In this document: one piece after another, positions 23,634 through 35,940 of the stretch | Layout of the letters: every line of letters starts with the position of its first letter | Numbering within the stretch: the stretch's first letter is position 1 | DNA from: Cytospora piceicola | Lineage: Eukaryota; Ascomycota; Sordariomycetes; Diaporthales; Cytosporaceae | Length of the DNA: 64,000 nucleotides | Assembly (NCBI GenBank): GCA_023375675.1 | Contig: JALQBC010000043.1 | Coordinates: 124,001 to 188,000 of the forward strand | Direction of reading: 5' to 3' | Made by a program: the position numbers and the translations under genes | The notes under the pieces: model-generated | What the model was told of the DNA's origin: nothing | Seen by the model: the letters and a program-made list of their open reading frames with translations, nothing else | Databases searched by the model: none

Positions 23634-26600
23634 AAGAAGAAGAAAAAAAACAAATGAGAAAATCAAGAGCGCAACCGGTGCTGTACGATATGGTCCTGCT
23701 CGGGAGTCATTTCTGGACAACTGGATTTCCTTCGGGACTTGGTCTCATCATACACTTATTAGAGACTCACGTCTCAGTGTGGCTGTCATCTTTCTGGACT
23801 TTACAATGATACCCACGGATGGTTTTTTATACTCAAGCCTCCTTCCTCTCTTCTCTGGGATGGCCCACAGAACAAATCACACAACAACACAAAAAAACAA
23901 CACCCCACAATACTACACACACATCACAACACAACATAACATACAACAACAAGACACGGGCTCGAACCCGGTGTCTGACGAGCCACGCATCTCAGGATGT
24001 CATTTTATAGGTGGCGGCACACAAAGAAAAGTCTGGTAATTGATTGCGACGAATTGGCAATGGGATATGAACATGGGCAACAGCGATACTGGGAATTGTT
24101 TTTGTCAGAAGAGAGAAAAACATAATGGAACGGTCGCGGGTTTTTATTGTCTTCTGTTATTTGGGACCGGGGAAAAAGAAGGGAACTTCGCTGGGCGCAT
24201 AACATCTTTCTGTTCAAGACACACGATGTCTGGATATTCAGCTTCGCGGTCATTGGTTTTTGGTTTTTTTTGACTGGATATTCTTTGTTTGTTTCTTTCG
24301 AAGTTGTTTTGGGCTGTCACGGGTTTGGCAAAGATGGAGGAGATACCCCCATTCCCTATTCTGATATTTCTGGTTTATTTGAGAGGGCAGATATGTTACT
24401 ACTACTGAGCAACACAACTATTTATTACCCCTTGATTCCTGTGTTCCTATGTTCTTGTGTTCCCGACCATCGTGACATGCCATGACCGACACGCCACACG
24501 GTATTGTTCATGACCGCCTGGCCATTGTCCAGTACGACCTCTGCCGTGAACGAGTGGGATGCCCGCCGCATGCCTGCATCTGTGACTACCTGTGGCAATG
24601 GGCTCACTCACCTGCTCCAAATGCAGGGACCATCCGACCCGTCCATCCTGGCGCCCAAGCTCTACGTATGTACAGGTGAACTTACACTTACACGATCTCT
24701 GTGTCCTGTGGTGATCTGGTGCTCCAGTTTCATCAGCAGAGGGAAGACAGACGTGCACCTACACAAGAAGTGCGGGCGGGTGTCCCTGAGAGTCAAACCT
24801 TGCACACTGTTCAACATGCCACAGAAAAAAAAATCCATCACTTGTCAAATCATTTCAGCTCTGTGGCTTCCGTTGTGCGCCCACCTCGATGGGAACAAAA
24901 AAAAAATGTTTTCCTCGCCGGCGTCCCCCTCCAATTCCCCCAACAATGGGTTGGGCATCAACGCCACCCGGTCGACGGGCGAATCGAGGGCTGCAGACGG
25001 CACCAGTAAATGGTATGGTGGGAGTGTATGGCTGTCTGGCAGGTAGGCAGGCATGGGATTCGATGGGACCAAAAAGACAAGAAAAAGAGACTATTGTGGT
25101 TGTTCTGTTTGTTTATTGTTGTACATGATAGATCTGATGATATTTGCTCTGTGGCTTCACGGGATTTCAAAAAGGGAAAAAAGAAGAGTAAGTACATATT
25201 GCTTGCACGACCAGCCCCCTTGGTCTTCCTCTTCCTCCGACCTGTCACTCGCACAGACTCAGGAACGGGAAATGAGAGAGGGAGGAGGTTTTTTGTTTTT
25301 TTAATTGCCCCCCTTCCTTTTGTTTTCTTTGATTGCTTGTGAAGGTGATACGAGGCGTCCAGCATCCCGACTGCTTTTTTTCCCCTTTGAAGCGTCGTTG
25401 TCCAGGGGCTGTGGCTCGTGTTGGCTAGTAGAGTGCCAAATTCGCTCCGTTCCAATTTCCACCATCACATGTTATCAGGGGCTATTCTTCTTTTGCTTGT
25501 GTGTGCGCCGCAACGGTTGATTGAGCCCTGTCAGCATGGATAAGACGAAATGAGACAAGACGGTGGGGGTGTTGGTTCCGGGTATGCTGAGTTGTGTACC
25601 ATAGTATACTCAAAAAAGGGATGGTACTTCGTCACCTTCATGTCGCAGTTGGCAGGAAAGGATTCTCAGCCTCTGTCATTTTTGGGCCCCCAACTCAGTC
25701 CCTCTGGGTTACAGTAGGTAGGATCCTGCTGGCTGTCCATCCATTGAGACATCATCATCTTACTCCTAGGGTAGCCACCCCCCACTCAACTCTGTCCCCC
25801 TCTTGCCCATTTTGAGGGTAAAACGGCTTTCGAAATTCCTTGCATCCTTCGAGAGTCTGAGTTCGTGTCTCGGATGGCCTTCCAGCTGTGGGAGGTGACA
25901 CGGACGATGGGGGCCGGGGGGGTGGTAAACGGTGGTAATCCGGTGCTCAATTGGTGTGTCTTCCATTCCGGGTTGAAAGGTTCGTGTGCCCTGCCCGCCC
26001 TGGACCAAGAATTCGCTTCCCGTAGAGCGGGAGTTGTTGGTCTTGCAGGGGAGGGTGGTGGTGATGTGCCTCATTTGATCTGGTCTTCAAGCAAGGGAAA
26101 ACTGAGCAGTAATTTGTACGTGAAGGCCGGCCGGCGGGAGGCTGCCTACGGTGCGTTGCAGCTACGGGCCAACGGACCCCCCCTGGAGCTACAGGGGTTA
26201 CAGGGCCCCCGACGCCCTGAAGAGAGGCCGTCAGTGGGCAAGATGCACTCAGCCCAAGGACCGTCCATCCCATCGATGTCAGTCCATCGGTACGGAGTAA
26301 AGGTCGCGAGGAGATATCTCTCTGTACGACATTATTTCCCTGCTCAGTCAACTTTTGGTATTTCTTCTTTCCTCTTCAACCGGGATACACAGCCGCTAAG
26401 TTCTTATGAAAATACAAAACAAAAAACAGCACAGTGTGCTGTGAGACATGGTGTGGTTGTGGCTGGTGAGAAACATGGGGACGGGATGATGAAGTTGGAG
26501 GGGAGTGAATGCAGCAAAAAGTGCTCCAGCCCGTGTGCAACATATATCACACCGAGTGTATGTGTGTGTGTGTGTGTGTGTGCCGCGCATGGGAAGGATC

Positions 26601-29600
26601 TTCTTCTGGTTGGCCATCTTAAGTTGATGGTGGGAGGCTCACACCCACAACGTGGGTTTTTTTCTTCTTCTTTCCTTCCAACAGTGCCCAAGCGTTGTTA
26701 CGATGAACATAAGCAGAGTTTGGCTGGCTATCAACCATGTGACGAAGTGCGTGCGCAACATCAAACTGGTCTATCAGACATACTGACGAACTTGCCTCTT
26801 GGGGTGAATTATGTTGGATCATGGCATCATGCAGAGACGGCAGGCCACAGACATCATGCCCGGGATTACCTGGACAGTTGGAAGAAAGTCCGGGTGTCTC
26901 GTGTACCGCACCCTGTCGCGACATCCCCCTGCGTCCACATCGGCAGCCTGCATTCCGCCTAGACTGGGAAATCCCTCCAGAACGGTATGGTCCGTGGGAC
27001 CCATGATGTCTTTCATTTAGTGTAAACGGCACGGCGGACCTGCTTGTTATGACGGATGATGGGAATGCATGTTTGTCTATTCTGGGGGCAGAGGGAGGAG
27101 CGGGAGAAGTGACTGCGACTGTGCCTCCTGAGGTACCTACGTACACACAATCATCATCAGCAACGCCCTGACAGATGACGACGACGTGAATCCTTCCCGA
27201 ACGGTTTGACCGCTGTCAAATGAGCCGTTCCTCATTCCTCTGCACTACCGAGCAAACAAGTAATTCCTGGCCGCAAAACTGCGGCCTGAGCACCCACCCC
27301 ATGGCATTCCAGCTCGCATGTCTGTCTGGTAGCAGCCTTATGGGGGCCAAGATCTGATCTTATCAGAGCGTGCAGAGGCAGAGACAAACATGCGTCTGAC
27401 TGCAAGGTGGCCGCTCGCGTCAGGAGCCCTACCTACCTACCTAAATACCAGTACACCAAGTAGGGGCGGGGTCCCCAGGGATGAGAGCCTCGACAAGCGC
27501 AGGCAGGCAGGCAGGCAGGATGCAATGCGGCTCCGTGCGGCTTTACCCCATGGGTGTCATGTGGCATATGGTTTCAAGTCGATCAAGGGAGGCTCGACTC
27601 TCCGCCGGTGGTTCATAGTCTGTCTGCCCCAGGTGGTTATGACCTCTCCCCACCAACCCCTAGATGCACGCTCTCTATATCCCATGCATCTTCCGGGTGG
27701 AGGGGAATCTCTTGGAAACCGGGAAGTATTATTCCACAATTGGGGGCGAGGGTTGCCAGATACACAACACGGTCCCGCGGTCTACGGATCCGCGGGAGAA
27801 CACTGCATGATGCACTGCGGGCGCTGCGGGCGCTGCGGTTTGCTGCAACTCCAACAAACTCTCGGGACTCTTCTTGGTGGTCAGTCAGCCCTATCAGACG
27901 CTAATCATCGTCCGCCGTTAGCACCACCACTATTGGGACCGGTGAGGTTGGGAGGGGTTGGTGCCACTGCAGAGAAACACGACGCGGGGGGGAGGGGGGG
28001 TGGATAAGATCGTGGTGAAGAAACAGGCGGGCACCGGGTTCGAGGATCTGCAGCGGGCTGGGAATTATGTCTCTGAATATTAAGTGCAGATGACACTATC
28101 AAACTCTCAGCCCAGCCTTCGGTGATATATTCCTGGGACGATTGCTCTCCCTTGGAACGATCCCCGCTTGAGAAGAACGTCTTTCGGGGGTCTTCCAACC
28201 TTGGTAATGGAGAAGGTCGATCTCTGACAGCCACGAGGACGCCAGTGATGGAGGCATTGGTCGCACACGCACATGCTCTTGTGAGTTCCTACCCAGTAGC
28301 TACGCCTACACCACCAGTAACCACTTAGGCCGGAGGGTACAAGTGCTCTGGGTAAGTGTGTGTGTGCAGTACGTACTTAGTATACTAGGTAATGCAGTTG
28401 GCTGGATGTGACGTTGGATGTGACCCTGGGATTTATACTAGTTACTGTGGTATATGTAGTGGGTGGGCGCCAGGCGCTTAACGTGTTAAAAAGTGCCCAA
28501 TCGCAGTGGACGCTATGCTCGAGATATCGATCGTTACCCCTCACGGCGCTGTTCGTGCTGCCAAAAAGTGGAGGTTCCCGGGGACCAGTTTTACATCATG
28601 GAAAGATTTGGATATCTCCACTTGCTCATCATGTGCATATGCATGTATGTACATATTGTTGAGCATCGATTACGTGTGTTGCGAGTGTTGATCTCGGTAT
28701 AAGTCAGCTAAGCCGGGCTGAGTATCAATAATGGATACGTACTGAGTGGATGGGTAAGTCGACCACGTCTGACATACAACCTCATCCGCCATTGCCGTGA
28801 TTTATTTGTTGTCTATATACACGTTGTAGCAGCACATGTATGTATATATTTATGCACCTACGTATGTATAGTGGTGGTAGAGTGGTGTGGCACCGCATTC
28901 TTTACTACCATTGGGAATGTCGATTGGTTCATGGATCAAGGGAGGAATTTCAGTATTGAAATCCTTCCTATGCTTACGCTTACTACGTACGCATGGAATC
29001 GCCTTGGAACATCTTTCCGCATTTCCAGACATACCCTAAGGTAGTCAGCACCAATGCGCACGCATAAGCCGGAGGCACACGCATATATAGGGTTGCACTC
29101 CCGTGACTCTGCTGCTATCTTTGGCCGAGCGGGTGTGGCGCCCCCCCATCTCCCGGCCAATCCGGACATCAGACACCTTGCATGATTACCAGACTATAGT
29201 GTAGTAGTGTGTGTGATGGGTTATACAGTAGCAGTCAGCCAGGCAGGACAATGCCTGGACGCACGCCCTGGCTTGACTTGCAATGTCGCGATGTGTACAT
29301 GCGTGGGGTGGCTCATCGGAACCACCTTGGCCGAGATGGCGGGCGCATGGCGAAAACGTGTTCCGGGGGTTCGTTCGCCGAGTTGGCCCCGACGTGGAAA
29401 CCGACATCCGAGATACATGAACGAGCATCACGGTGCCGCGGCTCTTGGGGTTGGACTGTCCACTGTCTGCATCTGCCATGCGATACATGGCTGGACCACG
29501 ATGAGCCAGGGCTATAGTCAATTTCAGGCTGGGGTCGTGAGTTTACATAGAATTCGTGGCGACTGGACGAGGATGAACTGGACCAATGTCTCGTGGTCAT

Positions 29601-30121
29601 TCTCAGAGCCTCAGGACAGAGGTGTCCGGTTGCGCCGGTGTTTCGAGAGGATCAAATGTCTCTCACCGGCTGTGCTAAGCATAACGCCATGTTCTACATA
29701 CTTACATACATATGTAAGTATATGTGCAACGCGACCAGGTTGTTCCGTCCGTCCAGGTCGGTCTAGACGTGCCTCACGGTGCCTGTGTCTCCTCTTCAGC
29801 CCGGCGTGGAGAAAGTCTTTCAGCTTCAGGTACGTATTCAAATACGCGGGCTGTGTAGCAAGAATGTATCGCATGCAGATTAGAAATAATTCCACGTCAG
29901 AAGCTGTACATACCTAGGTAGTCTGCCTGTCATCATTCATGATTCACAGAAACCTTGGAAGGGCCTCAGTTCATATACTTGAGTAAGTGTACGAATAACA
30001 CAGGATGTTTCTTTTCTCCCAAAACCCACACAAGTTACCATGGTCTGGCTCGTGTACCTTCAAAGATGCAATTCAAATCTTGATGCATTTACAGTTGTAG
30101 AAAGTATGGCCTATTCAGTGT
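23634..30121. other. 6.5-kb gene-poor region
   Basis: An A-rich stretch directly follows the gp1-like stop. Beyond it are T-rich and A-rich segments, CA-rich DNA at 23880-23955, a TG11 tract, an AGGC tetranucleotide tract at 27499-27519 and a TACCTAGGTA palindrome at 29911-29920. The long ORFs here (such as 25865-26962 plus) run through simple repeats and lack coding character. No tRNA confirmed. Confidence 0.5.
26561..26582 (+). repeat. (TG)11 microsatellite
   Basis: Eleven TG units. Confidence 0.9.
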
Positions 30122-31741
30122 CTAAGGCTCTCCAGAACTGATATTCAATGGAATAAAAGGTGCTGGGACGAAGCCGGCCGACAGCCCCAGTCTGACACCA
30201 GCCTCAGTATCAAGCACATCCCGGAAGTAGTCCTCCAGCCTCTTGCATATGTTGCCTCTTTTGCCTTCCCATTCGCCAATGATATCTTCCAGCTTGCAAG
30301 CCACCCATCTCACCTCTTCCCAAACCATACGCTCCACGCCCTTGATCCTGTCCGCCGTCGTAGGTGGATCCCTGAAAGCTGCAGCCGGCTGCCTCAGCGT
30401 ATCCCAGGTGAGGTCGTACTTGCCGACGTGGTCAAAAACTTGAGAGGCGTCCCACTTTGGTGCGGACATGTGAAGGAACAAGGCAGGAACATCTTCGTAA
30501 GACACCATATTCTCCACACTGTCTTCGGTCAAAGTGTCGTCAATATCACTTCCCTCGTGTGATGCCAGTTTGCGTGCTTCTCGTTCGAGGTCCAGCCTGA
30601 CTTCGTAGTCTGCCAATGGGTCGCCCTGAATCAGGCCGAACCTGTAGACTCCCAAGTCAGGAGCTTTGTTAGATTTGTAGTGGCCAATGTCCCATGGCTG
30701 TGCCTTGACGTCGTAGAAAGGGAGCCCCATGGCTTCGGCGGCGGGGAGGAAAGTCTCCTTGTCACCACAACCAGTGTTTCCTTGACAGAGAAGTAGATAG
30801 TAGTATCCCGGGCCGTAGTAGTTGTAATATGCTGCCAGCAGCAATGTCTTCCAATGCTTGGCCTTGGACATCAGAAGTTGCCCAGACTCCGTGCTGGATC
30901 GAGCCGAGACAGGTACAGGCGCACTGGAGGCTATGAGGTAGTAGGCAGGGGACACCGATGTCTGCCACAGGTCCGGCCAAGTGACGAGGCCGGTCTCCCG
31001 GAACGGGGCCGACCCGAAGAGCGGCGCCGTGTCGTGGAGGGGGAAGTTGTCCGCATCCAGCCAAAGCACCTCGCCGAACGAAGACAACAGTATGGCGAAT
31101 ACCTTGAACTGGAAGCGCGTGACCTTCCCATCGAAGGCGGGAAACGTGCGGCAAAACGCGTTCAGCGTGGGCATGACGTGCTCACACAGCTCGGGCTCGT
31201 ATTCCTCCTCCGGGAGGAACACCTCGACCGGGAGACTGGTTCCCGTGCGACGGAGGAGTCGTAGCGAGACCATGAGAGGAGGGAAGTAGCTGCCGCCGCC
31301 CACGGTGACTATGCCTTGTTTCGGAGCTCGCTTCAAAGGGATGTATTTGGGCATTTTAGCGTCAATTTCTTCGACGAACCCTTTGTGTGCTTCTCTCATG
31401 GCCAAAATCTGCCCAGGTTTGATATTCAGAGTGTCCGCCAGATTCGCGTCGTCCTTGGCGGGCCAGAGATCTACCCTTGCATTTGCGGCTTCCTTGATCG
31501 GGTCCGATATTCCAGCAACGACGGGGGAATGTCCCTCAATAATGGATAGCAGTTCCCTTGCTCCGTCATGGTGACTTTCTGTGATGGTAGGCCACTCCGG
31601 CATCTCTTCCGAACCTCCCCATTGTTGTCGGAGCTCGTTCTGAAAATAAACAATAAGAAGTATAAGGGAGCCGGCTGCTGCTATAAGTAGTCGCGGTAAA
31701 CTGACTACATTTGACCGGGTGAGAGACCGAAGACAGAGCAT
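30122..31741 (-). CDS. MNN2-type alpha-mannosyltransferase (GT71)
   Basis: Intronless, 539 aa. It is a type II membrane protein: a short cytosolic tail, then one hydrophobic segment at about residues 17-34 ('LLIAAAGSLILLIVYF'), then a Golgi-lumen catalytic domain. The family core is obvious: 'FQFKVFAILLSSFGEVLWLDADNFPL' spans residues ~210-235 and holds the DxD metal/GDP-mannose site (LDAD). 'TGLVTWPDLW' and 'GCGDKETFLPAAEAMG' follow as in MNN2/MNN5 relatives. The family adds alpha-1,2-mannose to outer chains of N-glycans and cell-wall mannan; the exact linkage is inferred. Length is normal. The promoter side faces the retrotransposon, whose end lies 456 bp upstream. Confidence 0.9.
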   Translation of the reverse strand: MLCLRSLTRSNVVSLPRLLIAAAGSLILLIVYFQNELRQQWGGSEEMPEWPTITESHHDGARELLSIIEGHSPVVAGISDPIKEAANARVDLWPAKDDANLADTLNIKPGQILAMREAHKGFVEEIDAKMPKYIPLKRAPKQGIVTVGGGSYFPPLMVSLRLLRRTGTSLPVEVFLPEEEYEPELCEHVMPTLNAFCRTFPAFDGKVTRFQFKVFAILLSSFGEVLWLDADNFPLHDTAPLFGSAPFRETGLVTWPDLWQTSVSPAYYLIASSAPVPVSARSSTESGQLLMSKAKHWKTLLLAAYYNYYGPGYYYLLLCQGNTGCGDKETFLPAAEAMGLPFYDVKAQPWDIGHYKSNKAPDLGVYRFGLIQGDPLADYEVRLDLEREARKLASHEGSDIDDTLTEDSVENMVSYEDVPALFLHMSAPKWDASQVFDHVGKYDLTWDTLRQPAAAFRDPPTTADRIKGVERMVWEEVRWVACKLEDIIGEWEGKRGNICKRLEDYFRDVLDTEAGVRLGLSAGFVPAPFIPLNISSGEP

Positions 31742-32196
31742 TTCCCAACCGGTCTGATTCTTCCTGAGAGACTCAAATTATAAGTTCGTGCTTCATATCG
31801 TAGGTTGGCGATGTGGTTGCCAGGAGTGAAAACGAGGATGGTTCAAGATGACAGACGCGGGAAAAAGTTGACATTGGATCTCAAGGTGCATTCACAGCAT
31901 AGCTACGAGTTATTATCTGTATTTTTTGCAGTTACGACGCCGCGTCTTTGTTTCGCTTGGTGACGCGTACGTCTTACGCAGCCGCTGAGTGTGGGTGGAC
32001 ATCAGATGCCAAAGATCCACTGTCTTTTTATTTGTGGGCTTAGCCATCGCGGATGATATCGTGCCTATTCGCCAGTTACAAATTCGCGGCCCGCCGACGG
32101 ATTCATGATACAACTGTTGGTAGGCAACCCGGAGTAGTGATTAATTAGAAAGCTCGTGGCAGTACAGATGTGCCATTGACGGGCCGTATTTAAATA
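31742..32196. other. Mannosyltransferase promoter and retrotransposon flank
   Basis: Ordinary base composition until about 32180. The five bases AAATA at 32192-32196 are the likely left target-site duplicate of the element. Confidence 0.5.
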
Positions 32197-32346
32197 TAAG
32201 ACGATCCAGAGCAGGGCACATCGAATAGAGTAACTTGACTGCTATTGTACACTATTTATAATAAGCGTGGGAAGCTCCCTTATATAGACTATATTAGTAG
32301 CGAGCTCTATAATAGAGTAGGCCTAGATATGCCTAGATACGTGACA
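32197..32346 (-). repeat. Left LTR (3' LTR of the element)
   Basis: 150 bp. Read on the minus strand it starts TGTCACG and ends GTCTTA; the final TA is probably a mutated CA. It differs from the other LTR at 15 sites, all transitions. Confidence 0.93.
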
Positions 32347-34409
32347 TACCCTTTAAACGATACTCGAATCGTTTACTATACGTATCGTAAGCTTCGCTAT
32401 TATAGTATTTTAAATAACGATAAAGAAAATATAGCTGTAAAAGGCTTTAATAGCTATAATAGCGCTTTTAAATAAATATAATATAATAAAATAACGTTTA
32501 TTACGTATCTTTTAAGTATTTCTTTTAAACTTATAAAAGCTCTTTTTCTTTCTACGTTATACTTTTCTATATTTTTTAAGCTAATAAACCTATATACACG
32601 TATATATATATATAAATATATATATATAAATATATATATATAAATATAAAATACTGTCTTTTACCTTTATTAAGATACTTATATTAGCTGTAAAAAAGGT
32701 AAGTAAGCCTTTTTCGAGCTTTTTTTTAGTTTAAAACTAACTTTAAAAGTAAGGTAAACCTATTAAAAAGATTTCTTACTTTAACGGTTTTCTCTTTAAA
32801 CGTTCTTTAAAGGAATAGTAAGCTTAACGTAAGCTAGCTACTTATATATATACCGCTTATTTTAGGTTTTTAAACGTTTTTCGTTAATTACTTTAAATAG
32901 CTTACCGTTTAGTCGAATAATAATAACGGCAGCTCTAACGTTTATTAAAACGTTTTTTATATTAGCTGTTTCCGTTTTATTTTTATTAACCGCTCGACTA
33001 ATATTTATTTCGATTAAGCTAACCCCGGTTATTTTACTTATTACGTTCGGTATACCTCGGGGTATAAATATAAGCCGGTTTTCGAGCTTACCGTTTACGT
33101 TACTATCGAGTTTATCGAGCTTTTTAAAAAAAGCGATATAACTTTTAAAGTTATATTCGTCGTTTACTTTTATATAAAAGTATTATTCGGTAAAGTCGAA
33201 AATAAAAAGAATAAGTAAAATAAAAACGGCTTTTCTGTTTATAGCGAGTAAAAAAAAGAAAAGAATAAAAATAAAAATAAAATAAAAATAAAAATAAAAA
33301 ACGTATTACGTTTAAACGTAAAGTAAAAAAAGGCTTATATACTTTAGTTAACTTATTTTTTTAAATAAAAGTTTATATTTTAAGCTTTATAATACCGGTA
33401 AAAGGTAATTCCTTTAAAATTAAAAGTCTTTTCTTATACTTACTTTAAGTAACTATATAACGTTATAAAGATTTAATAATATTTTAAAATACTCGAATTA
33501 TATATTTAATAAGCTTTTTATAAGCTTATTAGCCGGTATAAGCTCGGTTAATATATACTATATATAAAATAAGCTTTTAATATACTTTTATTTAAGCTAT
33601 ATATTATAAATATTAATATAATAAAGTTTTATAATTACTTTTTTATTATCTTTAACGATTAGCTTAATAGTTTACTGATTATCGTTATAAAAGTTTTATA
33701 AGCTCCCGATATTAAAAGCTAAATTTTAAAATAGCTTTTTAATCGTTATAAGCTTTTTTACTATATATATTATATTTAAAAGCTTTATTTTAATAATTAA
33801 CGTAGTTATAGTATTCTATTAAGTAGCTTATTAATAAATAAGTCTTTTATAAAGTATTATAATATACTTATAAAACGATTGTTTAAATTCTTTATCGTTT
33901 ATAAAAAAAGTATTTACTATAAAGATAAAAACTTCCTTTTAATTACTTTTATACCGAATCGAAAGTATATATAAATTATAAAAATATAAAATACTTTATT
34001 CGATAGTATTTAAATACTTTAAACTAAGATTTATTAAAAAGTAAAAAAGCTAAGTAAAAGAAAAGGCTATATTTATTCGGATTATTATTACTAAATATAA
34101 AAATAATCTAATTTACTTTTAATATACTTTAATCTACTTTTTTATCGTTACTTCTTTATATTTTTTAAACGGTATAAATAGTAAAAAGATACTTAAAGAT
34201 TTCTATTCTATTAACTTAAAACGTTTAGCGATTTTCTTAATATAAGAATTATAAGTAAAATAAATATATTTCGTTATTCTATTTTTAATAATATAAACTC
34301 CGAAGTACTATTCCGCTACTCTTTAAGCTTTTACTTTATACGCTTATATAAGCTTATCGATTACTTTATAAGCTTTTTATTAGTCGCGTTTATAATAGAT
34401 TATAAGGTA

Positions 34410-34421
34410 GTCGTTTATATA
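34410..34421 (-). other. Reverse transcriptase YxDD remnant
   Basis: The minus strand reads Tyr-Ile-Asn-Asp within 'VFYINDYLII', matching the copia active site YVDD(L/I)LI. The first Asp has become Asn, as a G-to-A RIP change would do. Only stop-riddled fragments surround it. Confidence 0.75.
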
Positions 34422-35700
34422 GAATACTATAGTAATAGTCTTATACTTATTTTAAAAGAGATACTACTTTTTTTTATTAAGTTTTAAACCGAGCTTTTTA
34501 AATATAAACGTAAATTCTTTATACTATAGTAATAAAGCGTTTTATAGTTTATATAACGCGTTTAATAGCTATATATACTTTTTAAACTTTTTAAAGCTAT
34601 TTAAAAGCTTATAGTAAACCGGCTTACTTTCGAGTAAAACGTTTAAAAAAGCGTTTACTATATCGAATTACTTAATTTTAAGATTAAACTAAGTAGTTAT
34701 AGTAATAGCGATTCGAAATAACCGTATAGTAAATATAGTTATATAAGTACTTTAAAACGTATTAACCGGCTAAAGATCGCTACGTATATATATTCGTACT
34801 TTCTTACGCTTTAAAAAGCTGTTTTTATTTTATTTATACGTAAAGACTTATTTAAAAGAAAGTAGCCGGCTATTAACTACGTTTTTATTTATCTTTTACT
34901 ATATTCTTTTTACGATTAAAGTTTAAAGTTTTAAATATATAGTTTTTATAAAAAGCTCGGCTATTAAATAATTTTAAACCTTTTTTTAATTATCCGGTAG
35001 CGGTTTAATAAGCTTATTTTAATATAAAAAAGAATAAATAAGTTTTATACTTTTATAAACAGCTAAGTATTATTATACCGTTATAAATAAAACTATATAT
35101 AACGTTTTATATATTTAGTTATTTTTATTTAAAGTTTTTTACTAATTAAGTATAAAAGTATTAAAAAAGGTTAATTACCTACGCTCTTTTAAGACGTTAA
35201 TTAATTCGTCTTCGAAAAGTATTATTATAAAAGCTCTATCGTTTTTTAACGAAAGCCTTCGTTAATACCGGCTTATCTTTATTCTCGGTCTTTACTTTAT
35301 TTATTAAAAGCGTTTAAACCGAGAAAATTCTATTTATAATAAACTATTAATACGTATTATAATAGTATTACCGGTTGTTTTTTTATTTAATAAAAAGAGT
35401 TATATACTTATATCCGAGACTTCGTTACTTTTATATTAAAAGTTTTATATATCTTACTTATTATAAGCTAAGTCTTATTAACTCTTTTTATTTAAAGTAA
35501 ATAGCTTACTACCTTCTGTTATTTTAAACGGTAAGTTAAGTATATTTTTAAAGCTTAGTAATCTTATTAGTAGTTGTTTACTTTTTACCTTTAAGCTTTT
35601 AAACGACTTACTTAAAGGCTTAGTTTTTAATAAACGTATTATAATAGTCTGCTCTTCGGAACTACTAAAGATTCCGAACGCTTCGATAACTAAAGTTACG

Positions 35701-35940
35701 TCTATTACTTTATTTTCTATAATCTCGAGTAGTATATTTATACGTTTAAGTTTAGTTAAACTATCGACTTCTTTCTTTAGCTTATAAAAAAGCTCTTTAT
35801 CGAAGATAACGTTATATATAATAATTATTTAATTAATTATAAAGACTTAAATTAAATAAATATTAAACGCTTTATAGCTAACTAAATAGCCGATATACGC
35901 TTTCGGTCGTACTTTAAATAAACGTTTATTACGTTTTACT
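35701..35940 (-). pseudogene. Copia integrase C-terminal remnant
   Basis: One minus-strand frame, broken by two TAA codons, reads 'RPKAYIGYLVSYKAFNIYL' and then 'YNVIFDKELFY'. This is the family's block of Arg-x-Lys-Ala-Tyr-x-Gly-Tyr-Leu-Val-x-Tyr followed by Asp/Asn-Val-Ile-Phe-Asp. It fixes both the superfamily and the orientation of the element. Confidence 0.85.

Noticed and set aside
23955..24000. tRNA-like T-arm (GGCTCGAACCCGG)
   Set aside because: The T-stem does not pair properly and no D-arm or matching acceptor stem could be placed upstream on the minus strand.
25865..26962. 365-codon plus-strand open frame
   Set aside because: It runs through a TG repeat, shows no domain or normal composition, and overlaps open frames on the other strand; a chance ORF.
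29207..29917. 236-codon Cys-rich open frame
   Set aside because: No signal peptide followed by a patterned cysteine set, and overlapping frames are equally open; no support as a gene.
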